A DNA stretch of 60,648 nt from Mycolicibacter algericus DSM 45454 (GCF_002086455.1 NZ_MVHC01000022.1:1-60648); one strand, 5' to 3'; positions 28,637 through 37,387 are shown, counted from the stretch's first letter. Numbers and translations are program-made. The notes: generated from the letters alone by a model not told the origin.

Positions 28637-30133
28637 CTACCCGATCAGGTAGTCCGACAGCGGGAAGTGGTCCTGCTCCTTCACCGCGCTGCGCACCGAG
28701 GTCGGCCGGAACAGCGGGGCCTCGCCGGTGTTGTGGTTGAACCAATAGGAGTTCGACGTCGCGCAGTTACCGCGATGGAACACCGAACTGTCGAGCAGCC
28801 CCATCATCCGCTCGTAGAACGCGGTGTTGGCCTCTTCAGTGACCTCGAAGGTACGCGCCTGGCGCCGCTGCAGCTCGCCGAACAACCGGTTCATGTGCCG
28901 CATCTGGTACTCGACGGTGTTGAACCAGGACAATCCCACCCAGGCGAACGGACTGGCCATGTGGATGAAGTTGGGGAACTGCGGCGCCGTCATGCCCTGG
29001 TAGGCCTGAAAACGCGTCTCCCGCCACCACTTGCCCAGGTTGCGCCCGCCGCGACCGACCACCTCGATGGCGGGCAGGTTGCCCTCCCACACGTCGTAAC
29101 CGGTCGCCAGCACCAGGGTGTCGACGTCGCGCTTGGTGCCGTCGGCCGAAACGATGCCGCCCGGCTCGATCCGCTCGATACCGGCTGTCTCCAGGTGCAC
29201 GTTCGGCTTGGTGAACGTCGGGTAGTAGTCGTTGGAGATCGACGGACGCTTGCAGCCGAAGTCGAAGTCGGGGCTCATCTTGCGGGCCAGCTCGCGGTCG
29301 CGCACCGACATCAGCCGATGCAGGGCGGACTGGGCCGCCATCGCCTTGTTGAGAAACTTGAAGCGCCGGTAGCGCCACATGGTCAAGACCATCATGAAGT
29401 CCGTGACGTTGTCGGTGATCCACCGCACGATGCGCTGGGTGAACGGCACCCGCGCGAACATCCGCTGGACGACCGGGGGGAACACCACGTCGGACTTGGG
29501 GGTCACCAGGATCGGGGTCCGTTGGTACACGGTCAGCTCGGCGACTTCTTTGGCCAGTTCGGGGATGACCTGGATCCCGGTGGAGCCGGTTCCGATGACC
29601 GCAGCACGACGTCCCGCCATCGGGTAGTCGTGATCCCAGGCGGCGGTGTGGATGATCTTCCCGGCGAACGTGTCGATGCCGGGGATGTCGGGGATCTTCG
29701 GCTGGCACAGAAAACCGGTGGCGACGATGAGGAACTGTGCCGTCAGGGTCTCGCCGCCGGCCAGCGCCACCCGCCACGTCTGGCTCTCCTCGTCCCACTG
29801 CGCGCCGTCGACGCACGCGTTGAAACGCATGTAGCGGCGGACGTCGTATTTGTCCGCGACATGCTCGGCGTAGGCCCGGACCTCGTTGCCCGGCGCGAAA
29901 AGCCGTGACCAGTACGGGTTGGGCTCGAACCAATAGGAGTAGGTGGTCGACGGCTGGTCGACGGACAGACCCGGGTAGTGGTTGACCCGCCACGTCCCGC
30001 CCAGGCCGTCCTCGCGGTCGAGGATCAGGATGTTGTCGTAACCCAGCCGGTTCAGTTGGATCGCCGCGCCGATGCCACCGAAGCCCGCACCCACGATGAC
30101 GGCCTGGTAGTGCTGGTACTGCTGGGTCCCCAT
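28637..30133 (-). CDS. Flavin-containing monooxygenase (Baeyer-Villiger type)
   Basis: 498 residues. The FAD Rossmann motif is VIVGAGFGGIGAAIQL, the NADPH motif is VIGTGSTGIQVIPELA, and the fingerprint FAGKIIHTAAWD (FxGxxxHTxxW) between them marks class B flavoprotein monooxygenases. ATGYDVWEG is the second conserved segment. Such enzymes insert oxygen next to a ketone (Baeyer-Villiger) or oxidise N or S. Close relatives are EthA and other mycobacterial FMOs. It lies between mmpL and the AurF-like oxygenase and is divergent from the latter; a keto group made by the PKS could be its target. That link is inference. Confidence 0.88.
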   Translation of the reverse strand: MGTQQYQHYQAVIVGAGFGGIGAAIQLNRLGYDNILILDREDGLGGTWRVNHYPGLSVDQPSTTYSYWFEPNPYWSRLFAPGNEVRAYAEHVADKYDVRRYMRFNACVDGAQWDEESQTWRVALAGGETLTAQFLIVATGFLCQPKIPDIPGIDTFAGKIIHTAAWDHDYPMAGRRAAVIGTGSTGIQVIPELAKEVAELTVYQRTPILVTPKSDVVFPPVVQRMFARVPFTQRIVRWITDNVTDFMMVLTMWRYRRFKFLNKAMAAQSALHRLMSVRDRELARKMSPDFDFGCKRPSISNDYYPTFTKPNVHLETAGIERIEPGGIVSADGTKRDVDTLVLATGYDVWEGNLPAIEVVGRGGRNLGKWWRETRFQAYQGMTAPQFPNFIHMASPFAWVGLSWFNTVEYQMRHMNRLFGELQRRQARTFEVTEEANTAFYERMMGLLDSSVFHRGNCATSNSYWFNHNTGEAPLFRPTSVRSAVKEQDHFPLSDYLIG

Positions 30134-30365
30134 AAGGAGAACACGCTACCGCAACAGCATGACGCGGCGCTGTGCACGCAGGTCGCCTTGGCCTGCGGGC
30201 GATGCCGGTCGAAGGTAAAGTAACGGCCGCTGCGCGATCGCGAGATGGCGGCAATCACACCACAACACCGTGACTTGTCTTAGTAATTTGCCAGACTCGG
30301 CGGTAAGCTTCGGCCCAGCCGCGCAGTTTCAGCGCACGTCGCCAACGACGGGAGAATGTTCGCTC

Positions 30366-31451
30366 ATGCCGATCTGGCTTGACATCGTCGGACTGGTGGG
30401 TGGTCTGTTGATCGCCGGGTTGGCATTCGTCCTCGGCGTGCGCGCCATGGCCCGCTACCGCCGCAACATGGACGTCACCGACGACACCCAGTACATGGCG
30501 ACCCTGGCGAACCTCTCCGAAAGCTCGGTACGTCGCCGCTTCGATCCGTTCACCGACATCGAGTGGGACGCGCCGGAGTACGCGATCACGCCCGATGACC
30601 CGCGCTGGGTGCTGAAAGACGATCCGCTGGCACGTACCAGCTGGTATCGCAGCCAGCCACTGAGCAAGCAGATCGAGATCGGGATGTGGCGGCAAGCCAA
30701 CATCGCCAAGGTCACCCTGCAGTTCGAGAGCATGCTGATCCGCGGCCTGGTGCAGTACGCGTCGCGGGTGCCCAACGGCTCTCCGGAACACCGCTACTGC
30801 CTGCACGAGTCGGTCGAAGAGTGCAACCACGTGCTGATGTTCCAGGAGCTGGTGAACCGCATCGGGTTCGACGTGCCCGGGATGCAGTGGTGGATGCGCT
30901 GGCTGTCTCCGCTGATGCCGCTGTACGCCGGACCGTTCCCGAATGTGTTCTTCTTCGGTGTGCTGGCAGGCGAGGTGCCGGTCGACGTGCTGCAGACCAA
31001 CGCGCTTCGCGAGGCCGGCTCCGGGCATCCGGTCGTGGAGAAGGTGATGGCCATCCACATCGCCGAGGAGGCCCGGCATATCTCATTCGCCGACGCGTAT
31101 CTGCGCAAACGCGTCCCGAAGGTGTGGCGGATCAACCGGCTGTGGATGTCGGTGTACGTGCCGTTCGTCATGCGATTGCTGGCCAAGCCGATGGTGCAGC
31201 CGCCGCGACGCTTCTTCCGGCAGTTCGAGGTGCCGCGTTCGGTGCGCAAGCAGCTGCAGGTCGGCTCGCCCGAGTCGCGCCAGACGCTGCGGGACACCTT
31301 CGCCGACATCCGGATGCTCTGCGGCGACATCGGGTTGATGACTCCCGCCGGACGGCTGATGTGGCGGCTGTGCAAGATCGACGGTGCCCCGTCGCGTTAC
31401 CGTGGCGAACCGCAGCGCACCCAGCTGGCTGCGCAAGTCACCGCGGTCTAA
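30366..31451 (+). CDS. AurF-like di-iron oxygenase with an N-terminal membrane anchor
   Basis: 361 residues from ATG 30366. The first about 28 residues (LDIVGLVGGLLIAGLAFVLGV) form a single membrane segment. The rest is the ferritin-like AurF fold: LQFESML, ESVEECNHVLMFQELV and MAIHIAEEARHISFADAYL supply the Glu/His carboxylate-bridged di-iron ligands seen in AurF and CmlI. AurF makes a nitro group from p-aminobenzoate; other members oxidise C-H or N groups, so a hydroxylase or N-oxygenase is likely here. The anchor is unusual and would put the enzyme at the membrane where lipid intermediates are handled. The frame upstream of the ATG is open but lacks features. Confidence 0.85.
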   Translation: MPIWLDIVGLVGGLLIAGLAFVLGVRAMARYRRNMDVTDDTQYMATLANLSESSVRRRFDPFTDIEWDAPEYAITPDDPRWVLKDDPLARTSWYRSQPLSKQIEIGMWRQANIAKVTLQFESMLIRGLVQYASRVPNGSPEHRYCLHESVEECNHVLMFQELVNRIGFDVPGMQWWMRWLSPLMPLYAGPFPNVFFFGVLAGEVPVDVLQTNALREAGSGHPVVEKVMAIHIAEEARHISFADAYLRKRVPKVWRINRLWMSVYVPFVMRLLAKPMVQPPRRFFRQFEVPRSVRKQLQVGSPESRQTLRDTFADIRMLCGDIGLMTPAGRLMWRLCKIDGAPSRYRGEPQRTQLAAQVTAV

Positions 31452-31465
31452 AGCACCCGCTGAGC

Positions 31466-31478
31466 TGTGACATACTTC
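31466..31478 (+). promoter_or_regulatory. Promoter motif GTGACATACTTCC before methyltransferase 1
   Basis: The same sequence, with C for T in the eleventh base, is found at 34722-34734 before the paralogous methyltransferase. CATACT (31471-31476) looks like a -10 and ends exactly 6 bases before the ATG at 31483. The same spacing holds at the second copy, where the GTG at 34738 is the start. I therefore read this as a leaderless promoter duplicated with its gene. Confidence 0.5.
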
Positions 31479-31482
31479 CGGT

Positions 31483-32316
31483 ATGGTTCGTTCTCCGTCT
31501 GAGACCCTGGAAAAAGTCGGCGCCGATCTGGTCTACCGGATCTCGGCGATGCCGATGTACAAGAAGGCCTTCAAGTACTGGTACCCGTTCATGACCAAGC
31601 GGATGGGGCACGACGACGTCGTCTTCCTCAACTGGGGCTACGAACAGGATCCGCCGCTGGGCCTGAAACTCGACGAGTCCGACGAGGAGAACCGGTACTC
31701 GATCCAGCTCTACCACCAGACCGCCACCCAGATCGACCTGGCCGGCAAGAAGGTGCTGGAAGTCAGCTCCGGCCACGGCGGCGGCGCATCCTTCCTGGCT
31801 CGCACGCTCAAGCCGGCCTCCTACACCGGCCTGGACTTCAACCCCGACGGCGTGGCCTTCTGCCAGCAGCGCCACCAGGTGCCGGGACTGGAGTTCGTGC
31901 AGGGTGACGCGCTGAACCTGCCGTTCCCGGACAATTCCTTCGATGCGGTGGTCAACGTCGAGGCCTCCCACATCTACCCCGACTTCGCGCAGTTCGTTCG
32001 CGAGGTGGGGCGGGTGCTGCGTCCCGGTGGGCACTTCCTGCACACCGACTTCCGCGCCAAGGAGGACATCGAGTCCTGGCAGCAGACGCTGGCCACGCCG
32101 CCGCTGCGACTGGTCAATGAGCGCGATATCAGCCGCGAGGTCGTCCGTGGCCTGGCGGCGAACTCGCCGCGCTCCAACGAGCTGATCAACGAGCGGATGC
32201 CGTTCTTCCTGCGCCGCTTCGCCCGGGAATTCGCGGTGGTCGAGGGTTCGCTGTTCTATCGCGACCTGGACCGCGGCGAGATCACCTACCGCATCTTCGA
32301 CCTCGTCAAGGACTGA
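31483..32316 (+). CDS. Phthiotriol-type O-methyltransferase homologue (Rv2952-like), copy 1
   Basis: 277 residues. It follows the plan of the phthiotriol/phenolphthiotriol dimycocerosate O-methyltransferase: YKKAFKYWYPFMTKRMG, VFLNWGYEQDPP, the AdoMet site KVLEVSSGHGGGASFL, YTGLDFNPDGVAFC, EFVQGDALNLPFPDNSFD and VEASHIYPDF. Rv2952 methylates a hydroxyl formed by reduction of the keto group at the end of phthiocerol. The paralogue at 34738 differs at many positions, so two different hydroxyls may be methylated. It is followed by a strong terminator (32341-32385) and preceded by the leaderless-type promoter. A role in this locus's polyketide is inferred from the family and context. Confidence 0.88.
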   Translation: MVRSPSETLEKVGADLVYRISAMPMYKKAFKYWYPFMTKRMGHDDVVFLNWGYEQDPPLGLKLDESDEENRYSIQLYHQTATQIDLAGKKVLEVSSGHGGGASFLARTLKPASYTGLDFNPDGVAFCQQRHQVPGLEFVQGDALNLPFPDNSFDAVVNVEASHIYPDFAQFVREVGRVLRPGGHFLHTDFRAKEDIESWQQTLATPPLRLVNERDISREVVRGLAANSPRSNELINERMPFFLRRFAREFAVVEGSLFYRDLDRGEITYRIFDLVKD

Positions 32317-32340
32317 GAACCACCGAGGGCATTCGGATCG

Positions 32341-32385
32341 CCGGAGCGGGCCGGGACGCTGTCCCCCGCTCCGGTGCTTCTTTTC
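32341..32385 (+). terminator. Intrinsic terminator after methyltransferase 1
   Basis: CCGGAGCGGG (32341-32350) pairs perfectly with CCCGCTCCGG (32365-32374) around a 14-base loop, followed by TGCTTCTTTTC. A 10-base GC-rich stem with a T-rich tail is a good Rho-independent terminator, isolating the methyltransferase from the P450 unit. Confidence 0.75.
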
Positions 32386-32434
32386 TGCGACCGGCGTCGC
32401 TTCGGCCGCCGGAAGCCGGGTTAGGGTGACGGCT

Positions 32435-32509
32435 GTGCCCGATCGCGGGCCAATCGCGCTGAAAAATCTGACGATCGAGGGGCTTGCCAGATGGACCAGA
32501 GGGAACTGA
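32435..32509 (+). CDS. Possible leaderless short ORF overlapping the P450 start
   Basis: GTG at 32435 follows TAGGGT (32422-32427) by 7 bases, the leaderless arrangement seen at other genes here. It opens a 24-codon frame (starting MPDRGPIALKNL) ending at TGA 32507-32509, 19 bases inside the P450 gene, in a different frame. It could couple translation to the P450 or be an untranslated leader. There is no homology evidence. Confidence 0.3.
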   Translation: MPDRGPIALKNLTIEGLARWTRGN

Positions 32510-33849
32510 CGCGTCGGCTTCGCTTTCGCGCCAGCCTGCTCAGGATCGGCATCGACGGGCTGGTCGGGGTGGCCCGTGACCGGGCGACCGCCTATCGGTA
32601 CGCGCTGACCGGCCGCGAGACCGCACCGCTGACTGATTTCGACCCGTTCGCTCCCGCGACGATGCGCGACCCCTACCCGGGATACCGCACGCTGCTGAGC
32701 GGTCCGGAGGTCTGGTACAGCCGCAAACGGGGCATCTGGATCATCCCGGGGTACGACGCGGTGCGCCAGGCATTGCGCGACGATGAGGCGTTGTCGTCGG
32801 CGCAGAGCCAGGCCCGCTTCCGGGTCCGGCTGCAGACAATGAACGCCCAAGACCCGCCGGTGCACACTCGGCTGCGGCGGTCGGTGTCGCGGGCGTTCAC
32901 CCCGCGTGCGATGAAGGCGTGGGAGATCAACATCAATCGCGTCGCCGACGAACTCGTCGCCGCGATGATCGAACGCGGCCGCGTCGAGATCGTCGACGAC
33001 CTGGCCAAGCCGCTGCCGAACCGGCTGATCACGATGATGCTGGCGATCCCGCAGGAAGACCGCCACCAGTTCCTGGAATGGGCCGACACCATCAACGAAG
33101 CGGCGTTCGCACCGCTGACCGCGCGCGGGATGGCGCTGAACATGCGCTCGAGCCAGGCCGTCATCGCGATGCACCGCAGCCTGGACCCGATGATCAAAGC
33201 GCGTCGCGCCGCACCCGGCGACGACCTGATCTCGATGCTGGCCGCGCCAAGCGGCGAGGACACCCTCTCCGACGACGAGGTGTTCTGGAGCGCATCGATG
33301 CTCGTCGGTGCCGGCAGCGAGACCACGACGAACCTGATCTCGGGCCTGTTTCTGACGCTGGCGCAGCGCCCGGACGTCTACACCCGGCTGCGCGAACACC
33401 CGGAGTTGATCCCCGCCGCGATCGAGGAGCAGCTGCGGTTGGTCTCCCCCGTGCAAGGGTTCTACCGGACCGCGACCCGCGACTACCGGGTCGGCGACCA
33501 CACCATCCCGGCGGGTGCGCGGGTGCTGGTGCTGTACGCGGCCGGCAACCGCGATCCACGCCACTACCCCCACCCCGACACCTTCGACTTGGACCGCAAT
33601 CCGACCGACCATCTCGCGTTCGGCGGCGGGGCGCACTACTGCCTGGGCACCCACCTGACCCGCATCGAGGTGAGCCGGGTGCTGACGCAGCTGATCCCCC
33701 ACGTCAAGGAGATCCGGCTGGCCGGCGAGTACCGCTACCTGGTGAACGCGACAATGCGCGGCCTCGAGCACCTGCCCGTCGAGCTGGTGCCCGCCGAGGC
33801 CGGCGCCGCCGGGACCGCGACCGACCTGCGGTCCACCGGCAGCCGATGA
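32491..33849 (+). CDS. Cytochrome P450
   Basis: 452 residues. The heme-binding loop is FGGGAHYCLGTHLTRIE with the proximal Cys. The I-helix oxygen-activation segment is VGAGSETTTNLISG, ExxR is EEQLR, and the meander is preceded by VLVLYAAGNRDP. No membrane anchor is seen, so it is soluble and needs separate ferredoxin and reductase partners, which are not in this window. It is probably a hydroxylase acting on the locus's lipid or its precursor. Its stop overlaps the SDR start (ATGA at 33846-33849), so the P450 and SDR are translated together. SD-like GAGG is 10 bases before the ATG. Confidence 0.92.
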   Translation: MDQRELTRRLRFRASLLRIGIDGLVGVARDRATAYRYALTGRETAPLTDFDPFAPATMRDPYPGYRTLLSGPEVWYSRKRGIWIIPGYDAVRQALRDDEALSSAQSQARFRVRLQTMNAQDPPVHTRLRRSVSRAFTPRAMKAWEININRVADELVAAMIERGRVEIVDDLAKPLPNRLITMMLAIPQEDRHQFLEWADTINEAAFAPLTARGMALNMRSSQAVIAMHRSLDPMIKARRAAPGDDLISMLAAPSGEDTLSDDEVFWSASMLVGAGSETTTNLISGLFLTLAQRPDVYTRLREHPELIPAAIEEQLRLVSPVQGFYRTATRDYRVGDHTIPAGARVLVLYAAGNRDPRHYPHPDTFDLDRNPTDHLAFGGGAHYCLGTHLTRIEVSRVLTQLIPHVKEIRLAGEYRYLVNATMRGLEHLPVELVPAEAGAAGTATDLRSTGSR

Positions 33850-34676
33850 CGGCCCAGCAGGTTGCGCTGGTCACCGGGGCGACGAGCGGGATCGGCGAGG
33901 CGACCGCCGACCGGCTGCGGGCCGCCGGCTACCGCGTCATCGCCGTCGGCCGCAATCCCGAAGCGCTGCAACGCCTTGCGGCGAGGGGACTGGATGCCCG
34001 CACCCTCGATGTCACCGACGAGGCAGCGGCGCGGCGGCTCGTCGCGGAGATCGACGCCGACCATGGCGCGGTGAACGTCTTGGTCAACTGCGCGGGATTC
34101 CCGCTGACCAGTCCGCTTGAGCAACTGCCGTTGTCGGATCTGCGCAAGCTGTTTGAGACCAATGTCATTGCGGCACTCAACTTGTCACAAGCGGTACTGC
34201 CGGCCATGCGTGAGCGTGGGACCGGGGTCATCGTCAACATCGGCAGCACCGGTGGACGTTTCGCCAGTCCGGGTGCCGGCGGGTACCACGTGGTGAAGTA
34301 CGCCATGGAGGCGTTGTCGCTGTCGCTGCGGGCCGAACTGGCGCCGTTCGGGGTGCGGGTGGTCCTGCTCGACCCGACGGTGGTGCATACCCCATTCGTC
34401 ACCTCACAGCAGGAGGCGCAGCCTTCCTACGCCGCTGACGACCCCTACGGCGACTTCAAACGACGCTACGCCGAGAACACTCGCCAGCTGTCGGCGAAGC
34501 GCGGCGTGATGATCGGACCCGATGTCGTCGCCCGAGCCGTGGAGCGGGTGGTCCGGGCGAACAACCCGCGGCCCCGCTATATCGTCGGGCTCTCCGGCAA
34601 ACTCACCGTGCTCGCCCGGGCGCTGCTGACCGACCGGATGTGGGATCGAATCCTGATGCGCGGACTGCGGGACTGA
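33846..34676 (+). CDS. Short-chain dehydrogenase/reductase
   Basis: 276 residues, an NAD(P)-binding fold with TGATSGIGEATAD, NVLVNCAGFPLTS (NAG-type motif modified to NCAG) and the catalytic Ser-Tyr-Lys set: VNIGSTGGRF and YHVVKYAMEAL. It starts inside the P450 stop. A natural reading is that the P450 makes a hydroxyl which the SDR oxidises, or that it reduces the keto group remaining after the PpsE-like module before O-methylation by a methyltransferase. In the DIM pathway that reduction is done by the F420-dependent Rv2951c, so the SDR would be a replacement. That assignment is inference. Confidence 0.88.
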   Translation: MTAQQVALVTGATSGIGEATADRLRAAGYRVIAVGRNPEALQRLAARGLDARTLDVTDEAAARRLVAEIDADHGAVNVLVNCAGFPLTSPLEQLPLSDLRKLFETNVIAALNLSQAVLPAMRERGTGVIVNIGSTGGRFASPGAGGYHVVKYAMEALSLSLRAELAPFGVRVVLLDPTVVHTPFVTSQQEAQPSYAADDPYGDFKRRYAENTRQLSAKRGVMIGPDVVARAVERVVRANNPRPRYIVGLSGKLTVLARALLTDRMWDRILMRGLRD

Positions 34677-34721
34677 GCCATCGCGGGCCGCTGACCCCAT
34701 CACTGGCCGCAAACCTCTTCC

Positions 34722-34734
34722 GTGACATACTCCC
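34722..34734 (+). promoter_or_regulatory. Promoter motif GTGACATACTCCC before methyltransferase 2
   Basis: Near-identical to the element at 31466. CATACT is at 34726-34731, 6 bases before the GTG start at 34738. The matched spacing supports both the promoter and the GTG start. Confidence 0.5.
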
Positions 34735-34737
34735 TCG

Positions 34738-35559
34738 GTGGCCACGATGAACCGCCTGATATTCAACCCGGTAACCCACCGCGTCATGACGAACCCGTTC
34801 GTCTACCACCTGCTGTTCACCTCGTTCGTGACCAAGCGGTTCGCCACCCAGACCAAGCTGCTCAGCGGTGACGACTGGCTGTTCCTGAACTACGGCTACG
34901 AGGAAGACCCGCCGATGGCGGTGCCACTGGAGGCGTCCGACGAACCCAACCGGTTCTTCATCCAGCAGTACCACCGCACCGCCGCGCAGGTGGACCTGGC
35001 CGACAAGAAGGTGCTCGAGGTCAGTTGCGGCCACGGCGGCGGCGCGTCGTATGTGGCGCGCACCTTCAAACCCGCCTCCTACACCGGCCTGGACCTCAAC
35101 GAGACCGCCATCGAGTTCTGCCGGCAGCGCCACCGGCTGCCCGGGTTGGACTTCGTGCAGGGCGACGCCCAGAACCTGCCCTTCGACGACGGCTCGTTCG
35201 ACGTGGTGTTCCAGGTCGAGGCGTCGCACCTGTACCCGCATCCGGCACGGTTCTTCGACGGCGCCGCACGGGTGCTGGCACCCGGCGGGCACTTCCTCTA
35301 CACCGACTTCCGCCGGCGCAGCGAGCTGGCCCAGTGGGACGCCGAGCTGGCCAACACCGGACTGCGGCTGGTGACCCAGGAGGACATCAGCATGGCGGTG
35401 CTGCGCGGTAACGAACAGAACCTCGCCCGCAAGCAGGACATGATCGCCCACCACGGCAGCATGGCCCGCTTCGCCAGCGCCGCAACGGACTGGACGTTCA
35501 ACGGCGCCCTGCGCAACGGCGAATTCGTCTACCGGCTGTACTGCTTCGCCAAGGACTGA
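34738..35559 (+). CDS. Phthiotriol-type O-methyltransferase homologue (Rv2952-like), copy 2
   Basis: 273 residues. FLNYGYEEDPPMAVPLEASDEPNR, then YHRTAAQVDLADKKVLEV, SCGHGGGASYVARTF and YTGLDLNETAIEFC, then EASHLYPHPARFF. It is a little closer to Rv2952 than copy 1 in several of these blocks (for example EDPPM, PLEASDEPNR, SCGHGGGASY), judged by eye. Start: GTG 34738, backed by the promoter spacing; ATG 34747 is the alternative. The genes for P450 and SDR lie between the two copies. It is convergent with the SDR-hydrolase fusion, 16 bases apart. Confidence 0.88.
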   Translation: MATMNRLIFNPVTHRVMTNPFVYHLLFTSFVTKRFATQTKLLSGDDWLFLNYGYEEDPPMAVPLEASDEPNRFFIQQYHRTAAQVDLADKKVLEVSCGHGGGASYVARTFKPASYTGLDLNETAIEFCRQRHRLPGLDFVQGDAQNLPFDDGSFDVVFQVEASHLYPHPARFFDGAARVLAPGGHFLYTDFRRRSELAQWDAELANTGLRLVTQEDISMAVLRGNEQNLARKQDMIAHHGSMARFASAATDWTFNGALRNGEFVYRLYCFAKD

Positions 35560-35575
35560 CCGTTCGGGACGGCGG

Positions 35576-37240
35576 CTACAGGCCGCGACCGCCGAGCCAG
35601 TCGTGGATGCGTTCGGCCACCGATTCCCAGCCCGGCTCGAGCATCATGTTGTGGCCCATGCCGGGAAAGAATTCCGCCTCGGTGCCGTAAGCGCGCGCCG
35701 TCGCCTGCACTTCTTTGCGGGTGTGCGCACCGTCCTGTTCGGCTCCGAGCACCAGCAGCGGCGCGGTGATCCGGGCCGGGCGGGGCAGATTGAGCATCAG
35801 GCAGTCGATGCTCACGCGGGCGCTGTCCTCCTGCAGTCGCGCCGCGCACTCGAGCACCTGATCTTCGGGGGTCTGATCGGAGAAGAACTTCTGCCGGGCC
35901 AGTTCCGGCGTATTGATGTAGCGCAGTGACTTGCCGGTGACGGCCATCTTGATCGCCTGCCAGGGGTGGCTCCGCAGCCAGCGCAGGCTGGACCCGTAGT
36001 TGCCCTGCGGGGGAATCGACGCCATCAGCACCCCGGCCGGTGCGCGACGGCCCTCGAGGTACTTCTGCACGATCAGCCCGCCCATCGAGTGGCCGATCAC
36101 CACGGGCTCCGCCGGCAAACTGTCGGCCACCGACCTGACGTCCTCGACGTAGTCCTCGACGCTGCAGCGGCGCAGCGGCTTGTCGATCGCGCTGCCGCCG
36201 TGGCCACGAAAACTGACCGCCACCGCGCGATAACCCAGGTCGGCGAAGTATCCGAGGAAATTCTCGTCCCAGCACCAGGCCGCGTGCCAGGCGCCGTGGA
36301 CGAACAGCAGCGGAGCAGGATGGGCTTCACTCACGCAGCCCTTGTCGATCACCTCAAGCATCACACTGCTCCCCCTGTCCGGTGATCGACCGTCCCGTGA
36401 CGTCGATGAGATCCCGGTGTGCCCCTCACCCGCGCTGCGAGTCGACAGCGGAGTGCGCCGCGCCAGCAACGGTAGCAGCGGGCCGTGCGGCACGATCCGG
36501 TAGGCGGCCACCAGCAGCCGGTTCGCCCATCCGGGTGTCACCCGGCCCCTCCCCGCGGCCATGCCGTCGACCGCTGCGCGAGCGACGGTATCCACCGACT
36601 TCCACATGACCGCGGGCAAGACCTGCTTGCGTTCGCCCTCACGGAACCCCGCGTCGATGTCCAATCGGGTGTCGACCGGCCCCGGGCACAGGGCGGTGGC
36701 GCTGACACCGGTACCTCGCAGCTCGCTGCGCAGACTCTCGGTGTAGGAGGCGACGAACGCTTTCGCGGCGCCGTAGCTCGCCTGACCGGGCAGCGGGCCG
36801 AAGCCGGCCACCGACGACACGTTCAGCACGGCCCCTCGGCCGCGCGCCACCATGCCCGGCACGAACCGGCAACACAGGTCGACGACGGCCGCCACGTCGA
36901 CCTCGACCAGATTCAGTTGGCTCGCCGGCTCGGTGTTGGCGGCCAGTGCCACCACCGACAGGCCAGCGTTGTTGATCAGGATGTCCGCGACCAGGCCCAG
37001 GTCGGCGATCCGGCCCGCCAAGGCCGCGCGTTCGGTGCGGCAGGACAGGTCCGCCGGCAGCACATGCACGGGGTGTGGGCTCAGTTCGGCGGCGAGCGCG
37101 TGCAGCCGGTCGGCGCTACGCGCCACCACGATCAGCTGATGGCCACGCCGGGCCAGTTCGCGCGCCATCGCCGCACCGATCCCCGACGACGCGCCGGTGA
37201 CGATGGCCGCGCGGTCGGGACCCGGTGCTGGTAGAGCCAC
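35576..37240 (-). CDS. SDR - alpha/beta hydrolase fusion protein
   Basis: 554 residues in one frame. Residues 1-262 are a complete SDR: TGASSGIGAAMAREL, ILINNAGLSVVA, SSVAGFGPLP and SYGAAKAFVASYTESLR (catalytic Tyr/Lys). A Ser/Arg/Gly-rich linker spans about 263-293. Residues 294-554 form an alpha/beta hydrolase with HGAWHAAWCWDENFL, the nucleophile VVIGHSMGGLIVQ, an acid near GAEQDGAH and the histidine in GMGHNMML. The hydrolase has its own ATG (36361) with GGGGGAG about 9 bases upstream, so it may also be made alone. Related genes are usually separate; loss of the SDR stop is the likely origin. A reductase plus esterase pair fits lipid tailoring. Confidence 0.8.
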   Translation of the reverse strand: MALPAPGPDRAAIVTGASSGIGAAMARELARRGHQLIVVARSADRLHALAAELSPHPVHVLPADLSCRTERAALAGRIADLGLVADILINNAGLSVVALAANTEPASQLNLVEVDVAAVVDLCCRFVPGMVARGRGAVLNVSSVAGFGPLPGQASYGAAKAFVASYTESLRSELRGTGVSATALCPGPVDTRLDIDAGFREGERKQVLPAVMWKSVDTVARAAVDGMAAGRGRVTPGWANRLLVAAYRIVPHGPLLPLLARRTPLSTRSAGEGHTGISSTSRDGRSPDRGSSVMLEVIDKGCVSEAHPAPLLFVHGAWHAAWCWDENFLGYFADLGYRAVAVSFRGHGGSAIDKPLRRCSVEDYVEDVRSVADSLPAEPVVIGHSMGGLIVQKYLEGRRAPAGVLMASIPPQGNYGSSLRWLRSHPWQAIKMAVTGKSLRYINTPELARQKFFSDQTPEDQVLECAARLQEDSARVSIDCLMLNLPRPARITAPLLVLGAEQDGAHTRKEVQATARAYGTEAEFFPGMGHNMMLEPGWESVAERIHDWLGGRGL

Positions 37241-37387
37241 CTGGCCACCCTATCGCCCGGCTTGTCGGCGGACTCCCCCGCCAAATCATTTGACGCTTGC
37301 GAAACTTTCTCCTACCTCGGCGGGCGCTGGGACGAGTTCCTGTGTACGCTGACGCGGACATGTGTGTGATGTAAATGGGGGACGTTG

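Noticed and set aside
27668..29908. A 746-codon plus-strand frame opposite mmpL and the monooxygenase
   Set aside because: No domain motifs, and it spans two genes on the other strand.
31438..33771. A 777-codon minus-strand frame opposite methyltransferase 1 and P450
   Set aside because: Shadow frame: it covers a terminator and two genes with clear motifs on the plus strand.
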